Of a DNA stretch of 64,000 nt, positions 17,736 through 26,144 are shown piece by piece. The position numbers were made by a program, and so were the translations under genes. This DNA is from Kribbella jejuensis (GTDB taxonomy: Bacteria; Actinomycetota; Actinomycetes; Propionibacteriales; Kribbellaceae), in contig NZ_VFMM01000004.1 of the NCBI RefSeq assembly GCF_006715085.1, positions 310,001 to 374,000 on the forward strand. The letters run 5' to 3'. The stretch's first letter is position 1. Each line of letters begins with the position of its first letter. The notes under the pieces were generated by a model. That model was not told the DNA's origin, made no database searches, and worked only from the letters and a program-made list of their open reading frames with translations.

Positions 17736-18626
17736 TCAGGCGACGAAGACAGCCGTCGGTTTCGCCAGCGGTCCGTGGGGTTCGTAGAGCGCCAGGAACG
17801 TACCGGTGGGGTCGAACATGGCGGTTTGACCGGGCGCCAGGTTCAGCCCCGGCAGCGGGCGGCCGGTGCGGATCGCGGCGGCTTGCGCTTCGTCCACGTC
17901 GTACCGCGGAAAGGTGCCGGCGGCAACGTCCGCGATCGGCAACCAGTCGAACGACTTCGCCAGCGACTCCAGCGAATGCGCCACCGAAAGGTCGAACGAG
18001 CCGACCCTGGTACGGCGCAGCGCGGTCAGGTGACCGCCGATGCCGAGCTCGGCGCCGAGGTCCCGGGCCAGCGCGCGGATGTAGGTACCGCTGGAGCAGT
18101 CCACCGAGACGTCGACCGAGATCCCGTCGGCGTCCGGCCGGACGTCGAGGATGTCGTACCGGGAGACGGTGACCGTGCGGGCCTTCAGCGCGACCTCCTC
18201 GCCGGCCCGGACCCGCTCGTACGCGCGCCGGCCGTCGACCTTGATCGCGGACACCTTCGACGGCACCTGCGAGATCTCACCACGAAAGCCCTCCACCGCG
18301 GCCGAAATCGCCGCCGCCGTGACGCCGCCGACCGGCGCGATCTCGAGGACCTCGCCCTCGGCGTCGTCGGTGGTCGTGGTGGCACCGAGCCGGATCGTCG
18401 CGTCGTACGACTTGTCGGCCAGTTGCAGGTGCCCGAGCAGCCTGGTGGCGCGGTTGATGCCGACGATCAGCACACCGGTCGCCATCGGGTCCAACGTGCC
18501 GGCGTGCCCGACCTTGCGGGTACCGGCCAGCTTGCGGATCCGGGCGACCACGGTGTGCGAGGTCAGGCCTGCCGGCTTGTCGACGACGACGATCCCGTCC
18601 GACGCCGGCGTGAAGTCCGGGGTCAA
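17736..18626 (-). CDS. truB: tRNA pseudouridine(55) synthase
   Basis: A 296-residue enzyme converting U55 in the tRNA T-loop to pseudouridine. The catalytic aspartate lies in GHAGTLDPMATGVL near residue 45; KSYDATIRLG and the SGTYIRALARDLG block follow, with a C-terminal PUA-like tail. The start is TTG 18626, one base after the rbfA stop, so truB translation is coupled to rbfA. In many actinobacteria a DHH phosphoesterase gene lies between the two; here they abut. Confidence 0.95.
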   Translation of the reverse strand: MTPDFTPASDGIVVVDKPAGLTSHTVVARIRKLAGTRKVGHAGTLDPMATGVLIVGINRATRLLGHLQLADKSYDATIRLGATTTTDDAEGEVLEIAPVGGVTAAAISAAVEGFRGEISQVPSKVSAIKVDGRRAYERVRAGEEVALKARTVTVSRYDILDVRPDADGISVDVSVDCSSGTYIRALARDLGAELGIGGHLTALRRTRVGSFDLSVAHSLESLAKSFDWLPIADVAAGTFPRYDVDEAQAAAIRTGRPLPGLNLAPGQTAMFDPTGTFLALYEPHGPLAKPTAVFVA

Positions 18627-18627
18627 G

Positions 18628-19083
18628 TCAGTCCTGCTCGTCCTCGTCGGCCGGCGCGTCGGCGTCGTCGTGCGGCCGCTTGTACGGGTCGGCGTCGCCG
18701 GCCGGCTTGGCGCCCGCGGCGGCCTTGGCCACCTCGGCGTCGGCCTCGCGGGCCTTGGCCAGCAGCTCCTCGATCTGGCCGGCGTTCTCCGGTACGGCGT
18801 CCAGGAAGAACGCCACGCTCGGGGTGTGCCGCAGGCCCAGCGCCTTGCCGACCTCGCTGCGGATCAGGCCCTTCGCCGACTCCAGCGCGGCGGCCGTGTT
18901 CGCCCGCTCCTGCTCGTCGCCGTACACCGTGTACCAGACGCTGGCCTCGCGCAGGTCGCCGGTCAGCCGCGCGTCGGTGACCGTGACGAACCCGAGCCGC
19001 GGGTCCTTGACCCGGCGCTCCAGCAGCTCCGCGACGAGCACCTGGATCCGGTCGGCCAGCTGCTTCGCCCTTGCTTCACCCAT
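18628..19083 (-). CDS. rbfA: Ribosome-binding factor A
   Basis: A 151-residue 30S maturation factor of the KH-like fold. The family segments ELLERRVKDPRLGFVTVTDA and LRHTPSVAFFLD are present. The last 45 residues are an acidic and alanine-rich tail beyond the usual domain. ATG 19083 has only a distant GGGAG. A 7-codon open frame (ATG 19106) ends in TGATG overlapping this start. The gene is separated from infB by two perfect hairpins and coupled to truB. Confidence 0.94.
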   Translation of the reverse strand: MGEARAKQLADRIQVLVAELLERRVKDPRLGFVTVTDARLTGDLREASVWYTVYGDEQERANTAAALESAKGLIRSEVGKALGLRHTPSVAFFLDAVPENAGQIEELLAKAREADAEVAKAAAGAKPAGDADPYKRPHDDADAPADEDEQD

Positions 19084-19112
19084 CAGGGCTCAACTCCCTC
19101 ATTCATGAACAA

Positions 19113-19142
19113 CGTCCGGAGAGACCGCAGTCTCTCCGGACG
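19113..19142 (-). terminator. Perfect 12-bp hairpin between infB and rbfA
   Basis: CGTCCGGAGAGA and TCTCTCCGGACG pair perfectly around a 6-nt loop. It is the second of two tandem hairpins after infB and lacks a U-tract. It may be an attenuating terminator or a processing and stability element. Confidence 0.65.
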
Positions 19143-19150
19143 CTACTCCT

Positions 19151-19173
19151 CGGTGACCCGCGCCGGGTCACCG
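19151..19173 (-). terminator. Perfect 9-bp hairpin directly after infB
   Basis: CGGTGACCC and GGGTCACCG pair around a 5-nt loop, starting 6 bp after the infB stop. It works with the neighbouring larger hairpin. Confidence 0.6.
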
Positions 19174-19179
19174 CCTACG

Positions 19180-22100
19180 TCAGCTGCGCGGCTTCTCGCG
19201 CAGCTCGAACGCCTCGACGACGTCGCCGATCTTGATGTCGTTGAAGTTGTTGATGGTCAGACCGCACTCGAAGCCCTCGCGGACCTCGGACGCGTCGTCC
19301 TTGAACCTCTTCAGCGACGACAGCTCGGTGTTGTCGACGACCACGGCACCGTCCCGGATCAACCGGACCTTGGCGTTGCGCCTGATCAGGCCGCTGGTCA
19401 CCCAGCAACCGGCGATGTTGCCCACCTTCGAGGAGCGGAAGATCTCCCGGATCTCCGCCTGGCCGAGGGTGACCTCCTCGTAGATCGGCTTCAGCATGCC
19501 CTTCAGGGCCGCCTCGATGTCGTCGATCGCCGAGTAGATGACCGAGTAGTACCGGACATCCACGCCCTCGCGCTCGGCCAGGTCACCGGCCTTGCCCGCC
19601 GGCCGCACGTTGAAGCCGATGATGACGGCGTTCGACGCGATGGCCAGGTTGACGTCGTTCTCGTTGATCGCACCGACACCGCGGTCGATGATCCGCAACG
19701 ACACCTCGTCGCCGACCTCGATCCGGACCAGGGCGTCTTCCAGCGCCTCGACCGAACCCGACACGTCGCCCTTGAGGATGAGCAGCAGCTCCTGGGTCTC
19801 GCCCTTCTCCATCGAGGCCATGAAGTCCTCGAGGGTACGACGGACGCGACGCTTGGCGTTGGCCGCCGCCCGGGCACGGGCTTCCCGCTTCTCGGCGATC
19901 TGCCGGGCCCGGCGGTCGTCGTCGACGACCAGGAACTTGTCACCCGCACCTGGTACGGCGGTCAGACCGAGCACCAGGACCGGACGCGACGGGGTCGCCT
20001 CCTCGACGTTGTTGCCGTGCTCGTCGAGCATGGCCCGGACCCGGCCGTACGCCGGACCGACCACCATCGAGTCGCCGACCCGGAGCGTTCCGCGCTGCAC
20101 CAGCACGGTCGCCACCGGACCACGGCCCTTGTCGAGGTTCGCCTCGATCGCGATGCCCTCGGCGTGCATGTGCGGGTTGGCGCGCAGGTCCAGCGCCGCG
20201 TCCGCGGTCAGCACGACGCCCTCGAGCAGGCCGTCGATGTTGATCCGGGACTTGGCCGACACGTCGATGAACATCGTGTCGCCGCCGTACTCCTCGGGCA
20301 CCAGGCCGTACTCGGTCAGCTGACCGCGCACCTTGGCCGGGTCCGCCGCCGGGACGTCGATCTTGTTCACCGCGACCACGATCGGGACACCCGCCGCGCG
20401 GGCGTGGTTCAGCGCCTCGATCGTCTGCGGCATCACGCCGTCGTCGGCCGCGACCACCAGGATCACGATGTCGGTGGCCTGCGCACCACGGGCACGCATG
20501 GCGGTGAACGCCTCGTGACCCGGGGTGTCGACGAAGGTGATGGCCCGCTGCTCGCCGTCCACCTCGGTCGTCACCTGGTACGCACCGATGTGCTGGGTGA
20601 TGCCGCCGGCCTCGTCGGCCACGACGTTCGCCATCCGGATCGCGTCCAGCAGCTTGGTCTTACCGTGGTCGACGTGACCCATCACGGTCACCACCGGCGG
20701 CCGCGGAGCGAGGTCGCCCTCGCCGCCCTCGTCGGCACCGAACTCGATGTCGAACGACTGCAGCAGCTCGCGGTCCTCGTCCTCCGGCGAGACGATCTGG
20801 ACGTCGTAGTTCAGCTCGGTACCGAGCAGCTCGAGCGTCTCCTCGTTCACCGACTGGGTCGCGGTGACCATCTCACCGAGGTGGAACAGCACCTGGACCA
20901 GCGACGCCGGGTCGACTCCGACCTTCTCGGCGAAGTCCGTCAGCGAGGCACCACGCGGGAGCCTCACGACCTCGCCGTCACCGTGCTTGACGCGGACACC
21001 ACCGACCGCCGGGGCCTGCATGTTGTCGAATTCCTGGCGCTTGGCGCGCTTGGACTTGCGGCCACGACGAGCCGGACCACCCGGACGCCCGAAGGCACCC
21101 TGGGTCCCGCCCCGGCCCCGGTTGCCCGGACCCGGACGGCCACCGCCGCCACCGGGAGGACCGCTCGGGCCGCCGCCACCGGGACGGAAGCCGCCACCGC
21201 CGCCGCCGCGCGGACCGGCACCCGGGGCACCGCCCGGACGACCGCCACCGCCACCACGACCGCCACCCGGACCACCGGAGCCGCCACCGGGGCGACCGGT
21301 GAAGGTACCGGCCGAGGACTTCGGCATCATCGCCGGGTTCGGGCGCGGAGCACCCGGAACGCCGCCGCCGGCCGGACGCGGCCGGTCACTGCCACCACCC
21401 GGACCACCGGGTCCGCCGGAGCGGCCCTGCGGCGGGCGCGGCGTCGCACCGGCCGGGCTCGGGCCCCGCCGGTCGGAACCGCCACCACCCGGGCCGGGGC
21501 GCGGTCCGCGCCCCATGCCCTGGGTCGAGCTGAACGGGTTGTTGCCCGGACGCGGCGCACCACCCGGAGCGCCACCCGGACGGGGAGCGCCGGGACGCGG
21601 GGCACCCGGACGGGGAGCACCCGGCCGCGGCGCGTCGGAACGCGCCGAACCACCGGGGCGCGCGCCGGAACCCTCGCCGGGACGCGGACCGGCACCCGGA
21701 CGCGGGCCGGCACCCTGGCCGCCCGGACGCGGGCTCGCACCCGGCACCGCCGGACGCGGGCTCTGACCACCCGGACGCGGGCTCGCACCCGGCCGCGGGG
21801 CGTCGCTACGACGGGCCTCAGGGGCCTCCTGCGACTCGGCCCGTGCGGCCGGAGCCTCGAAGGCCGGTGTCGCCGGAGCAGCCGGGGACTCCACCGGAGC
21901 CGCGGCCGCCGGAGCGGACTCGGCCGGCGTGGTCTCCTGCCGCGGACCCGGCTTGGGACCTGGCCGCGGACCCGGACGGGCCGGTGCCGGCGCGGTCACC
22001 TCGGGGGTCTCCGCCCTAGCTGCCGGAGCCGGGGTGGTCTCGGCAGGCGTGACCGGCTCGGCGGCCGGAGCGGGACGCTCGGCCGGAGCCTTCGGGGTGG

Positions 22101-22362
22101 CCGGCTGGGCCGGCCTGGGGGCCGCGGGGGCGACCGGTGCGGTCGCCTGCGGTGCCGCGGACGTGCTGGCGGCGGCCTTCTTGGCCGCGCGCTTCTTCGG
22201 CGGGTTCTTCTCGAACTCCTCCGCCAACCTTCGAACCACCGGCGCCTCGATCGTCGAGGATGCCGACCGGACGAACTCGCCCATGTCGTTCAGTCTGGTC
22301 AGAACGACCTTGCTGGTAACTCCGAGCTCCTTCGCGAGCTCGTAGACCCGGACCTTTGCCAC
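19180..22362 (-). CDS. infB: Translation initiation factor IF-2
   Basis: A 1060-residue GTPase that places initiator tRNA on the 30S subunit. The N-terminal IF2-N module (MAKVRVYELAKELGVTSK) is followed by about 390 residues of Pro/Gly/Arg/Ala-rich low complexity with PRPGA repeats. The G domain then has GHVDHGKT near residue 557, DTPGHE and NKID; domains II to IV complete the protein. The long disordered arm is usual in high-GC actinobacteria and makes the gene large. GTG 22362 has AGGGAGAG just upstream. The 136-bp gap to ylxR contains a 14-bp-period repeat. Confidence 0.97.
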   Translation of the reverse strand: MAKVRVYELAKELGVTSKVVLTRLNDMGEFVRSASSTIEAPVVRRLAEEFEKNPPKKRAAKKAAASTSAAPQATAPVAPAAPRPAQPATPKAPAERPAPAAEPVTPAETTPAPAARAETPEVTAPAPARPGPRPGPKPGPRQETTPAESAPAAAAPVESPAAPATPAFEAPAARAESQEAPEARRSDAPRPGASPRPGGQSPRPAVPGASPRPGGQGAGPRPGAGPRPGEGSGARPGGSARSDAPRPGAPRPGAPRPGAPRPGGAPGGAPRPGNNPFSSTQGMGRGPRPGPGGGGSDRRGPSPAGATPRPPQGRSGGPGGPGGGSDRPRPAGGGVPGAPRPNPAMMPKSSAGTFTGRPGGGSGGPGGGRGGGGGRPGGAPGAGPRGGGGGGFRPGGGGPSGPPGGGGGRPGPGNRGRGGTQGAFGRPGGPARRGRKSKRAKRQEFDNMQAPAVGGVRVKHGDGEVVRLPRGASLTDFAEKVGVDPASLVQVLFHLGEMVTATQSVNEETLELLGTELNYDVQIVSPEDEDRELLQSFDIEFGADEGGEGDLAPRPPVVTVMGHVDHGKTKLLDAIRMANVVADEAGGITQHIGAYQVTTEVDGEQRAITFVDTPGHEAFTAMRARGAQATDIVILVVAADDGVMPQTIEALNHARAAGVPIVVAVNKIDVPAADPAKVRGQLTEYGLVPEEYGGDTMFIDVSAKSRINIDGLLEGVVLTADAALDLRANPHMHAEGIAIEANLDKGRGPVATVLVQRGTLRVGDSMVVGPAYGRVRAMLDEHGNNVEEATPSRPVLVLGLTAVPGAGDKFLVVDDDRRARQIAEKREARARAAANAKRRVRRTLEDFMASMEKGETQELLLILKGDVSGSVEALEDALVRIEVGDEVSLRIIDRGVGAINENDVNLAIASNAVIIGFNVRPAGKAGDLAEREGVDVRYYSVIYSAIDDIEAALKGMLKPIYEEVTLGQAEIREIFRSSKVGNIAGCWVTSGLIRRNAKVRLIRDGAVVVDNTELSSLKRFKDDASEVREGFECGLTINNFNDIKIGDVVEAFELREKPRS
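21335..21800 (-). repeat. Tandem PRPGA-type coding repeats inside infB
   Basis: This stretch of infB encodes repeated PRPG units (PRPGAPRPGAPRPGAPRPG and variants). The DNA is a near-repeat of about 15 bp rich in CCCGGACGCGG. It is a protein low-complexity tract, not a separate element, and is prone to length variation. Confidence 0.7.
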
Positions 22363-22414
22363 TACTCTCCCTCTGGTCCGAGCCTGGGGCGCGGACCGTT
22401 AGTTGACGTACGTG

Positions 22415-22449
22415 CTCATCGCTTTGCACTCATCGGTAGACACTCATCG
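22415..22449. repeat. Three direct repeats, 14-bp period, ahead of infB
   Basis: CTCATCG occurs at 22415, 22429 and 22443, exactly 14 bp apart, preceded by TGCA or GACA in two copies. On the infB strand this reads CGATGAG three times. An inverted relative (GAGTCGATGA) follows at 22458. It lies between ylxR and infB where a promoter or leader would be. Its function is unknown. Confidence 0.6.
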
Positions 22450-22498
22450 AGTGGTCATGAGTCGATGACCCGCCTTCATGTCGGTCACGACGGTCCGG

Positions 22499-22873
22499 TC
22501 AGACCGCCGCGGACGGCCGGTTGGCCGCCGTGTGTACTGCTTCTTGCTTATCACGCTGCGCGACGTACTCGCGCAGTCCGGTCACGTCCAGCGGACCCGG
22601 GACCTTGAAGGCCCGTGGGAACGCCTTGCGCCGGACGGCGAGCTCGAAGCACTCGGTCGTGGGGTGCAGGTGCGCCCCTCGCCCAGGTGCCCGACGAGCG
22701 GGATCCGGAAGCACGTGTCCTCCGGAAGCCGTCATCCGCAGCAGGTCAGCCGGACTGCTCCGCTTCCGGCACCCGATGCAGGTACGCTCCGCAGGCTTGC
22801 CTGGGCGCGCGGCTGCAGTCACTGTCAGGTGATCCTCAGGGTGTGGTTGCGACTCAGTCGACCGACCGAGCAC
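22499..22873 (-). CDS. ylxR: YlxR-family RNA-binding protein (DUF448)
   Basis: A small basic protein of 124 residues of the YlxR family, found almost always between nusA and infB and thought to bind RNA or modulate RNase P. The signature RTCIGCRKRSSPADLLR is near residue 30 and GRGAHLHPTTECFELAVRRK near 65-85. GTG 22873 follows the nusA stop directly, with AAGG 8 nt before it, giving coupled translation. A start at an internal GTG (MTAAARPGK) is possible. The C-terminus after residue 100 is less conserved. Confidence 0.9.
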   Translation of the reverse strand: MLGRSTESQPHPEDHLTVTAAARPGKPAERTCIGCRKRSSPADLLRMTASGGHVLPDPARRAPGRGAHLHPTTECFELAVRRKAFPRAFKVPGPLDVTGLREYVAQRDKQEAVHTAANRPSAAV

Positions 22874-23866
22874 CTAGTCTACCTTCTCTGCCTCAGGGGT
22901 CACATCGGTATCCGGCCGGATGTCGATCCGCCAGCCGGTGAGCCGGGCCGCGAGCCGCGCGTTCTGGCCTTCCTTGCCGATCGCGAGCGACAGCTGGTAG
23001 TCGGGTACGACGACACGCGCGGCACGGGCCGCGGCGTCGATCACCTCGACAGACGTAACCTGCGCCGGGGACAGCGCATTCCCGACGAAGGTCGCCGGGT
23101 CGTCGCTGTGGTCGATGATGTCGATCTTCTCGCCGTGCAGCTCGTGCATGATGTTGCGCACGCGCTGACCCATCGGCCCGATGCAGGCGCCCTTGCCGTT
23201 CACGGACGGGTTGAGGGTCCGGACGGCGATCTTCGTGCGGTGACCGGCCTCCCGGGCGATCGCGGTGATCTCGACCGTGCCGTCGGCGATCTCCGGGACC
23301 TCGAGCGCGAACAGCTTCTTCACCAGGTTCGGGTGCGTCCGGCTGACCGTGATCTGCGGACCCTTGAAGCCCTTCCGGACGCCGACCACGTACACCCGCA
23401 GCCGGGAGCCGTGTTCGTACTGCTCCCCGGGCACCTGCTCGGGGGCCGGCAGCACGGCCTCGATCTTGCCCAGGTCGACCATCACCGACCGAGGGTCGCG
23501 GCCCTGCTGGACGACTCCGGAGACGATGTCGCCCTCCTTGCCGGAGAACTCGCCGTACCGGACCTCGTCCTCGGCGTCGCGCAGCCGCTGCAGGATGATC
23601 TGCTTCGCGGTTGTCGCGGCGATCCGGCCGAAGTCGTGCGGGGTGTCGTCGTACTCGCGGGCCAGCGTGCCGTCCTCGGCCAGCTCGCGCGCGTAGACCG
23701 TCACGTGCCCGGTCTTGCGGTCCAACTCGGCCCGGGCGTGCTGCTGCGCGCCCTCGGTGCGGTGGTAGGCGACCAGCAGCGCCTGCTCGATCGCCTCCAC
23801 CACCACGTCCAGGGAGATGTCCTTCTCCCGTTCCAGTGACCGCAGCACGGCCATGTCGATGTCCAT
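22874..23866 (-). CDS. nusA: Transcription termination/antitermination factor NusA
   Basis: A 330-residue RNA polymerase elongation factor. The N-terminal polymerase-binding domain (MAVLRSLEREKDISLDVVVE) is followed by an S1 domain near residues 110-180 and two KH domains (VNGKGACIGPMGQRVRNIM near 225; SLAIGKEGQNARLAARLTG near 295). The acidic C-terminal repeats of enterobacterial NusA are absent, as is normal for actinobacteria. It lies 1 bp after rimP and directly before ylxR in one transcript. Confidence 0.96.
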   Translation of the reverse strand: MDIDMAVLRSLEREKDISLDVVVEAIEQALLVAYHRTEGAQQHARAELDRKTGHVTVYARELAEDGTLAREYDDTPHDFGRIAATTAKQIILQRLRDAEDEVRYGEFSGKEGDIVSGVVQQGRDPRSVMVDLGKIEAVLPAPEQVPGEQYEHGSRLRVYVVGVRKGFKGPQITVSRTHPNLVKKLFALEVPEIADGTVEITAIAREAGHRTKIAVRTLNPSVNGKGACIGPMGQRVRNIMHELHGEKIDIIDHSDDPATFVGNALSPAQVTSVEVIDAAARAARVVVPDYQLSLAIGKEGQNARLAARLTGWRIDIRPDTDVTPEAEKVD

Positions 23867-23867
23867 G

Positions 23868-24389
23868 TCAGTTCTCCTCCACCGTGCCGTCGGCAGGTGT
23901 TTCAGGTTCGTCGTTGCCGGCAGCCCGGTTGAACTCGATCTGGACCTTGGCCTTGGCCACGTCGGCGTACCCGACGGTCTGCCGCTTGCCGTCGATGTCC
24001 AGTTCGGCCGCCTCGTCGGAGGCGGACTTGATCCGGCCGGTGAGCGTCCCGCCGGCCGTCAGGGTGACCTTGACGAGACGGTCGCGGTTGCGTCGCCAGT
24101 GCCGGGGAAGGGTGAGCGGCCGGTCCACGCCGGGGCTGGAGACCTCCAGCGTGTACGCGCCCTCGCCCATGATGTCGTCGGCGTCGAGCGCCTTGGAGAT
24201 CGCCCGGGTGACCTCGGCGATGTCGTCGAGGCTGATCCCGCCGTCGCGGTCGACCAGCACGCGCAGCAACCGGCGGCGGCCGGCCGGCGCGATGTCCGCG
24301 GCCTCCAGGTCGCACCCGAACTGCTCGACGATCGGCCGCAGGAAGTTCTCGAGGCTCGTGGTGTCCGTGTGATCGGTCCTTCTGCTCAC
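23868..24389 (-). CDS. rimP: Ribosome maturation factor RimP
   Basis: A 173-residue 30S assembly factor. The N-terminal domain has LRVLVDRDGGISLDDIAEVT; the family signature YTLEVSSPGVDRPL is near residue 85; a C-terminal SH3-like domain follows, with an acidic tail. GTG 24389 starts the protein; GAGAGGCAGG lies about 10 nt upstream. It heads the rimP-nusA-ylxR-infB group and is divergent from a Tat-type lipoprotein gene, as in mycobacteria. Confidence 0.94.
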   Translation of the reverse strand: MSRRTDHTDTTSLENFLRPIVEQFGCDLEAADIAPAGRRRLLRVLVDRDGGISLDDIAEVTRAISKALDADDIMGEGAYTLEVSSPGVDRPLTLPRHWRRNRDRLVKVTLTAGGTLTGRIKSASDEAAELDIDGKRQTVGYADVAKAKVQIEFNRAAGNDEPETPADGTVEEN

Positions 24390-24526
24390 AGTTGACCTGC
24401 CTCTCTCCAGTTGTGCACCCGTTTGCTCCCGGCCGTCTCACCGAGAGCAGTAGCCCACCCTATCCGGCCGGTGTCCGGATCCCGCTCACCGGCTCGGCCC
24501 GGGCCGGTTCGCGGCGTGTCACCAGG

Positions 24527-24532
24527 TATCGT
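24527..24532 (+). promoter_or_regulatory. -10 box, leaderless lipoprotein gene
   Basis: TATCGT lies 6 nt before GTG 24539, and no ribosome site is present. The spacing places transcription start at or next to the start codon. Confidence 0.6.
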
Positions 24533-24538
24533 TCCGGC

Positions 24539-25096
24539 GTGCCTGAACGCCGCCTCACCCGTCGTGCCGTCGTCGCGACCGCCGTCCTCGTCCCTGGTGC
24601 GGCCGTGCTGGCCGGTTGCAAGGACGACCCGTCGGCCGGTTCCGGCCCGTCGGGCACCAAGGGCGCCGTGAACGGTACGACGACGTCGCCGGGCCCGGCC
24701 ACGGAGACGCCGGCGGCCGACCCGGCTGTCGTCGCCGCGCTCAGTGCCGCGGCGACCCAGGTGACTCAATTGTCCCAGCTCTACACAACCGCGAGCCGGA
24801 AGTTCCCGGCGCTCCGGGTGCAGCTCGCGGCCGGCGCGAAGTACCACGTGACGCATCTCGCGAAGCTCAAGGAGACGCCGGGCGTGTCGGCCCAGCCCGC
24901 CACCGCGGTCGCGCTCGCGAGCTCGCAGGTCGCGCTCGCCACCATCGCCAAGCAGGAACGGGCCGCCGCGACCGCGCATGTCGCGGCCGCGGCCAAGCTG
25001 TCCGGTGCGCCGGCCCGCCTGCTCGCCGAGATCGCCGCCTCCGAGACCCAGCTCGGCTATGCCCTGACCCCGGCCAAGAACAAGGCGGCGTCATGA
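24539..25096 (+). CDS. Alanine-rich Tat-type lipoprotein
   Basis: A 185-residue exported protein. The N-terminus has twin arginines (PERRLTRRAVVATA), a hydrophobic run and a lipobox ending LAGC near residue 26, so it looks like a Tat-exported lipoprotein. The mature part is a Thr/Pro/Gly linker and then alanine-rich helices with several His residues (AKYHVTHLAKLK), suggestive of a ferritin-like helical bundle. GTG 24539 was chosen because of the leaderless TATCGT box and because it places the twin arginines correctly. It overlaps the next gene by 4 bp. The pair beside rimP recalls Rv2843 and Rv2844 of M. tuberculosis. The function is unknown. Confidence 0.8.
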   Translation: MPERRLTRRAVVATAVLVPGAAVLAGCKDDPSAGSGPSGTKGAVNGTTTSPGPATETPAADPAVVAALSAAATQVTQLSQLYTTASRKFPALRVQLAAGAKYHVTHLAKLKETPGVSAQPATAVALASSQVALATIAKQERAAATAHVAAAAKLSGAPARLLAEIAASETQLGYALTPAKNKAAS

Positions 25097-25506
25097 ATCA
25101 ACTCGACGCCCTGCAGGCCGCTCTCGCCGGTGAACACGCCGCGCTGTACGGCGTCGGTGTGGCGGGCGGCAAGTTCAACGGCGTGCGGTTCAAGGAGGCC
25201 ACCGACCTGTTCGGGGCGCACCGCAACAACCGCGACCACCTCAGCGCGCTGATCGTCGCCGCCGGACAGACCCCGGTCGCGGCCGACCCGGCCTACGACC
25301 TGCCGCGGGCGGTCACGAACGGCGCGACCGCCGCCGCACTCATCCTCTACGTCGAACGCCGGATCGCGGCCGTGTACGGCGACCTCGTCGAGGCCGCCGA
25401 ACAACCGGCAGTCCGCACGTTCGCGATCGACGCCCTCCTCGCCGCCTCCACCAACCAACTCACCTGGGGCGGCGCCCCGACGGCACTCCCCGGCGCCGTC
25501 TCCTAG
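25093..25506 (+). CDS. Ferritin-like domain protein (DUF4439)
   Basis: A 137-residue cytoplasmic protein of four predicted helices, matching the DUF4439 ferritin-like family as I recall it. Conserved-looking parts are ALQAALAGEHAALYGVGVAGG and the second GATAAALILYVERRIAAVYGDLVE region; the Glu and His residues resemble metal ligands, but binding is unproven. ATG 25093 overlaps the lipoprotein stop (ATGA), so both are made together. The last 4 bp overlap the end of hisH on the other strand. Confidence 0.78.
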   Translation: MNQLDALQAALAGEHAALYGVGVAGGKFNGVRFKEATDLFGAHRNNRDHLSALIVAAGQTPVAADPAYDLPRAVTNGATAAALILYVERRIAAVYGDLVEAAEQPAVRTFAIDALLAASTNQLTWGGAPTALPGAVS

Positions 25507-26144
25507 AGCGAGCGGACCCAGTTCTCCAGCAGGGTGGCGCCCGCGTCGCCGGACTTCTCCGGGTGGAACTGGGTCGCGGACAGTGGGCCGTTCTCCACCG
25601 CGGCGACGAACCTGTCGCCGCCGTACGTCGTCCAGGTCACCAGCGGAGCGACCGACTCGCGCGCGTCGTCCAGCTGCCAGGTGCGGACGCCGTACGAGTG
25701 CACGAAGTAGAAGCGTTCCTTCTCGATGCCCTCGAACAGCTTGCTGCCGGACGGTACCTCGACCGTGTTCCAACCCATGTGCGGAACGGGTTGGGCGTCC
25801 CCGGGCTGCAGCCGCTCGACCGTGCCGGGCCACTGCTCGCAGCCCTCGGTCTCGACGCCGTGCTCGATTCCGCGACCGAACAGGATCTGCATGCCGACGC
25901 AGATCCCGAGCACCGGGCGGCCACCGGTCAGCCGCCGGTCGACCGCGACGTCACCGCGGACCGCCTTCAGACCGGTCATGCAGGCTTCGAACGCACCGAC
26001 GCCCGGCACGAGCAGACCGTCGGCGTTGCAGGCCTCGTCGAAGTCCGCGGTCACCGTCACGTCGGCGCCGACCCGCTGCAGTGCCCGCTCCCCCGACCTG
26101 ATGTTGCCCGAACCGTAGTCGAGCAGGACGACCCGCTTCTTCAC
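25503..26144 (-). CDS. hisH: Imidazole glycerol phosphate synthase, glutaminase subunit HisH
   Basis: A 213-residue class I glutamine amidotransferase that feeds ammonia to HisF in histidine synthesis. The YGSGNIRS start, the nucleophile Cys in GICVGMQ near residue 84, and the His and Glu of the triad in TQFHPEKSG near 195 are all present. It overlaps hisB by 4 bp. The usual downstream partners hisA/priA and hisF are not next to it; plus-strand genes follow instead, so they must lie elsewhere. Confidence 0.96.
   Translation of the reverse strand: MKKRVVLLDYGSGNIRSGERALQRVGADVTVTADFDEACNADGLLVPGVGAFEACMTGLKAVRGDVAVDRRLTGGRPVLGICVGMQILFGRGIEHGVETEGCEQWPGTVERLQPGDAQPVPHMGWNTVEVPSGSKLFEGIEKERFYFVHSYGVRTWQLDDARESVAPLVTWTTYGGDRFVAAVENGPLSATQFHPEKSGDAGATLLENWVRSL

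Noticed and set aside
19106..19129. The 7-codon frame before rbfA as a gene
   Set aside because: No ribosome site precedes it and seven codons are too few to judge; it is kept only as part of a finding.
21335..21800. Possible CRISPR or satellite array
   Set aside because: The repeats are imperfect, in frame and encode PRPGA units of IF-2; there are no spacers of constant length and no cas genes.
18151..22608. A 1485-codon plus-strand open frame opposite infB, truB and rbfA
   Set aside because: It is complementary to three conserved minus-strand genes and its Arg/Thr repeats merely mirror the PRPGA tract of infB.
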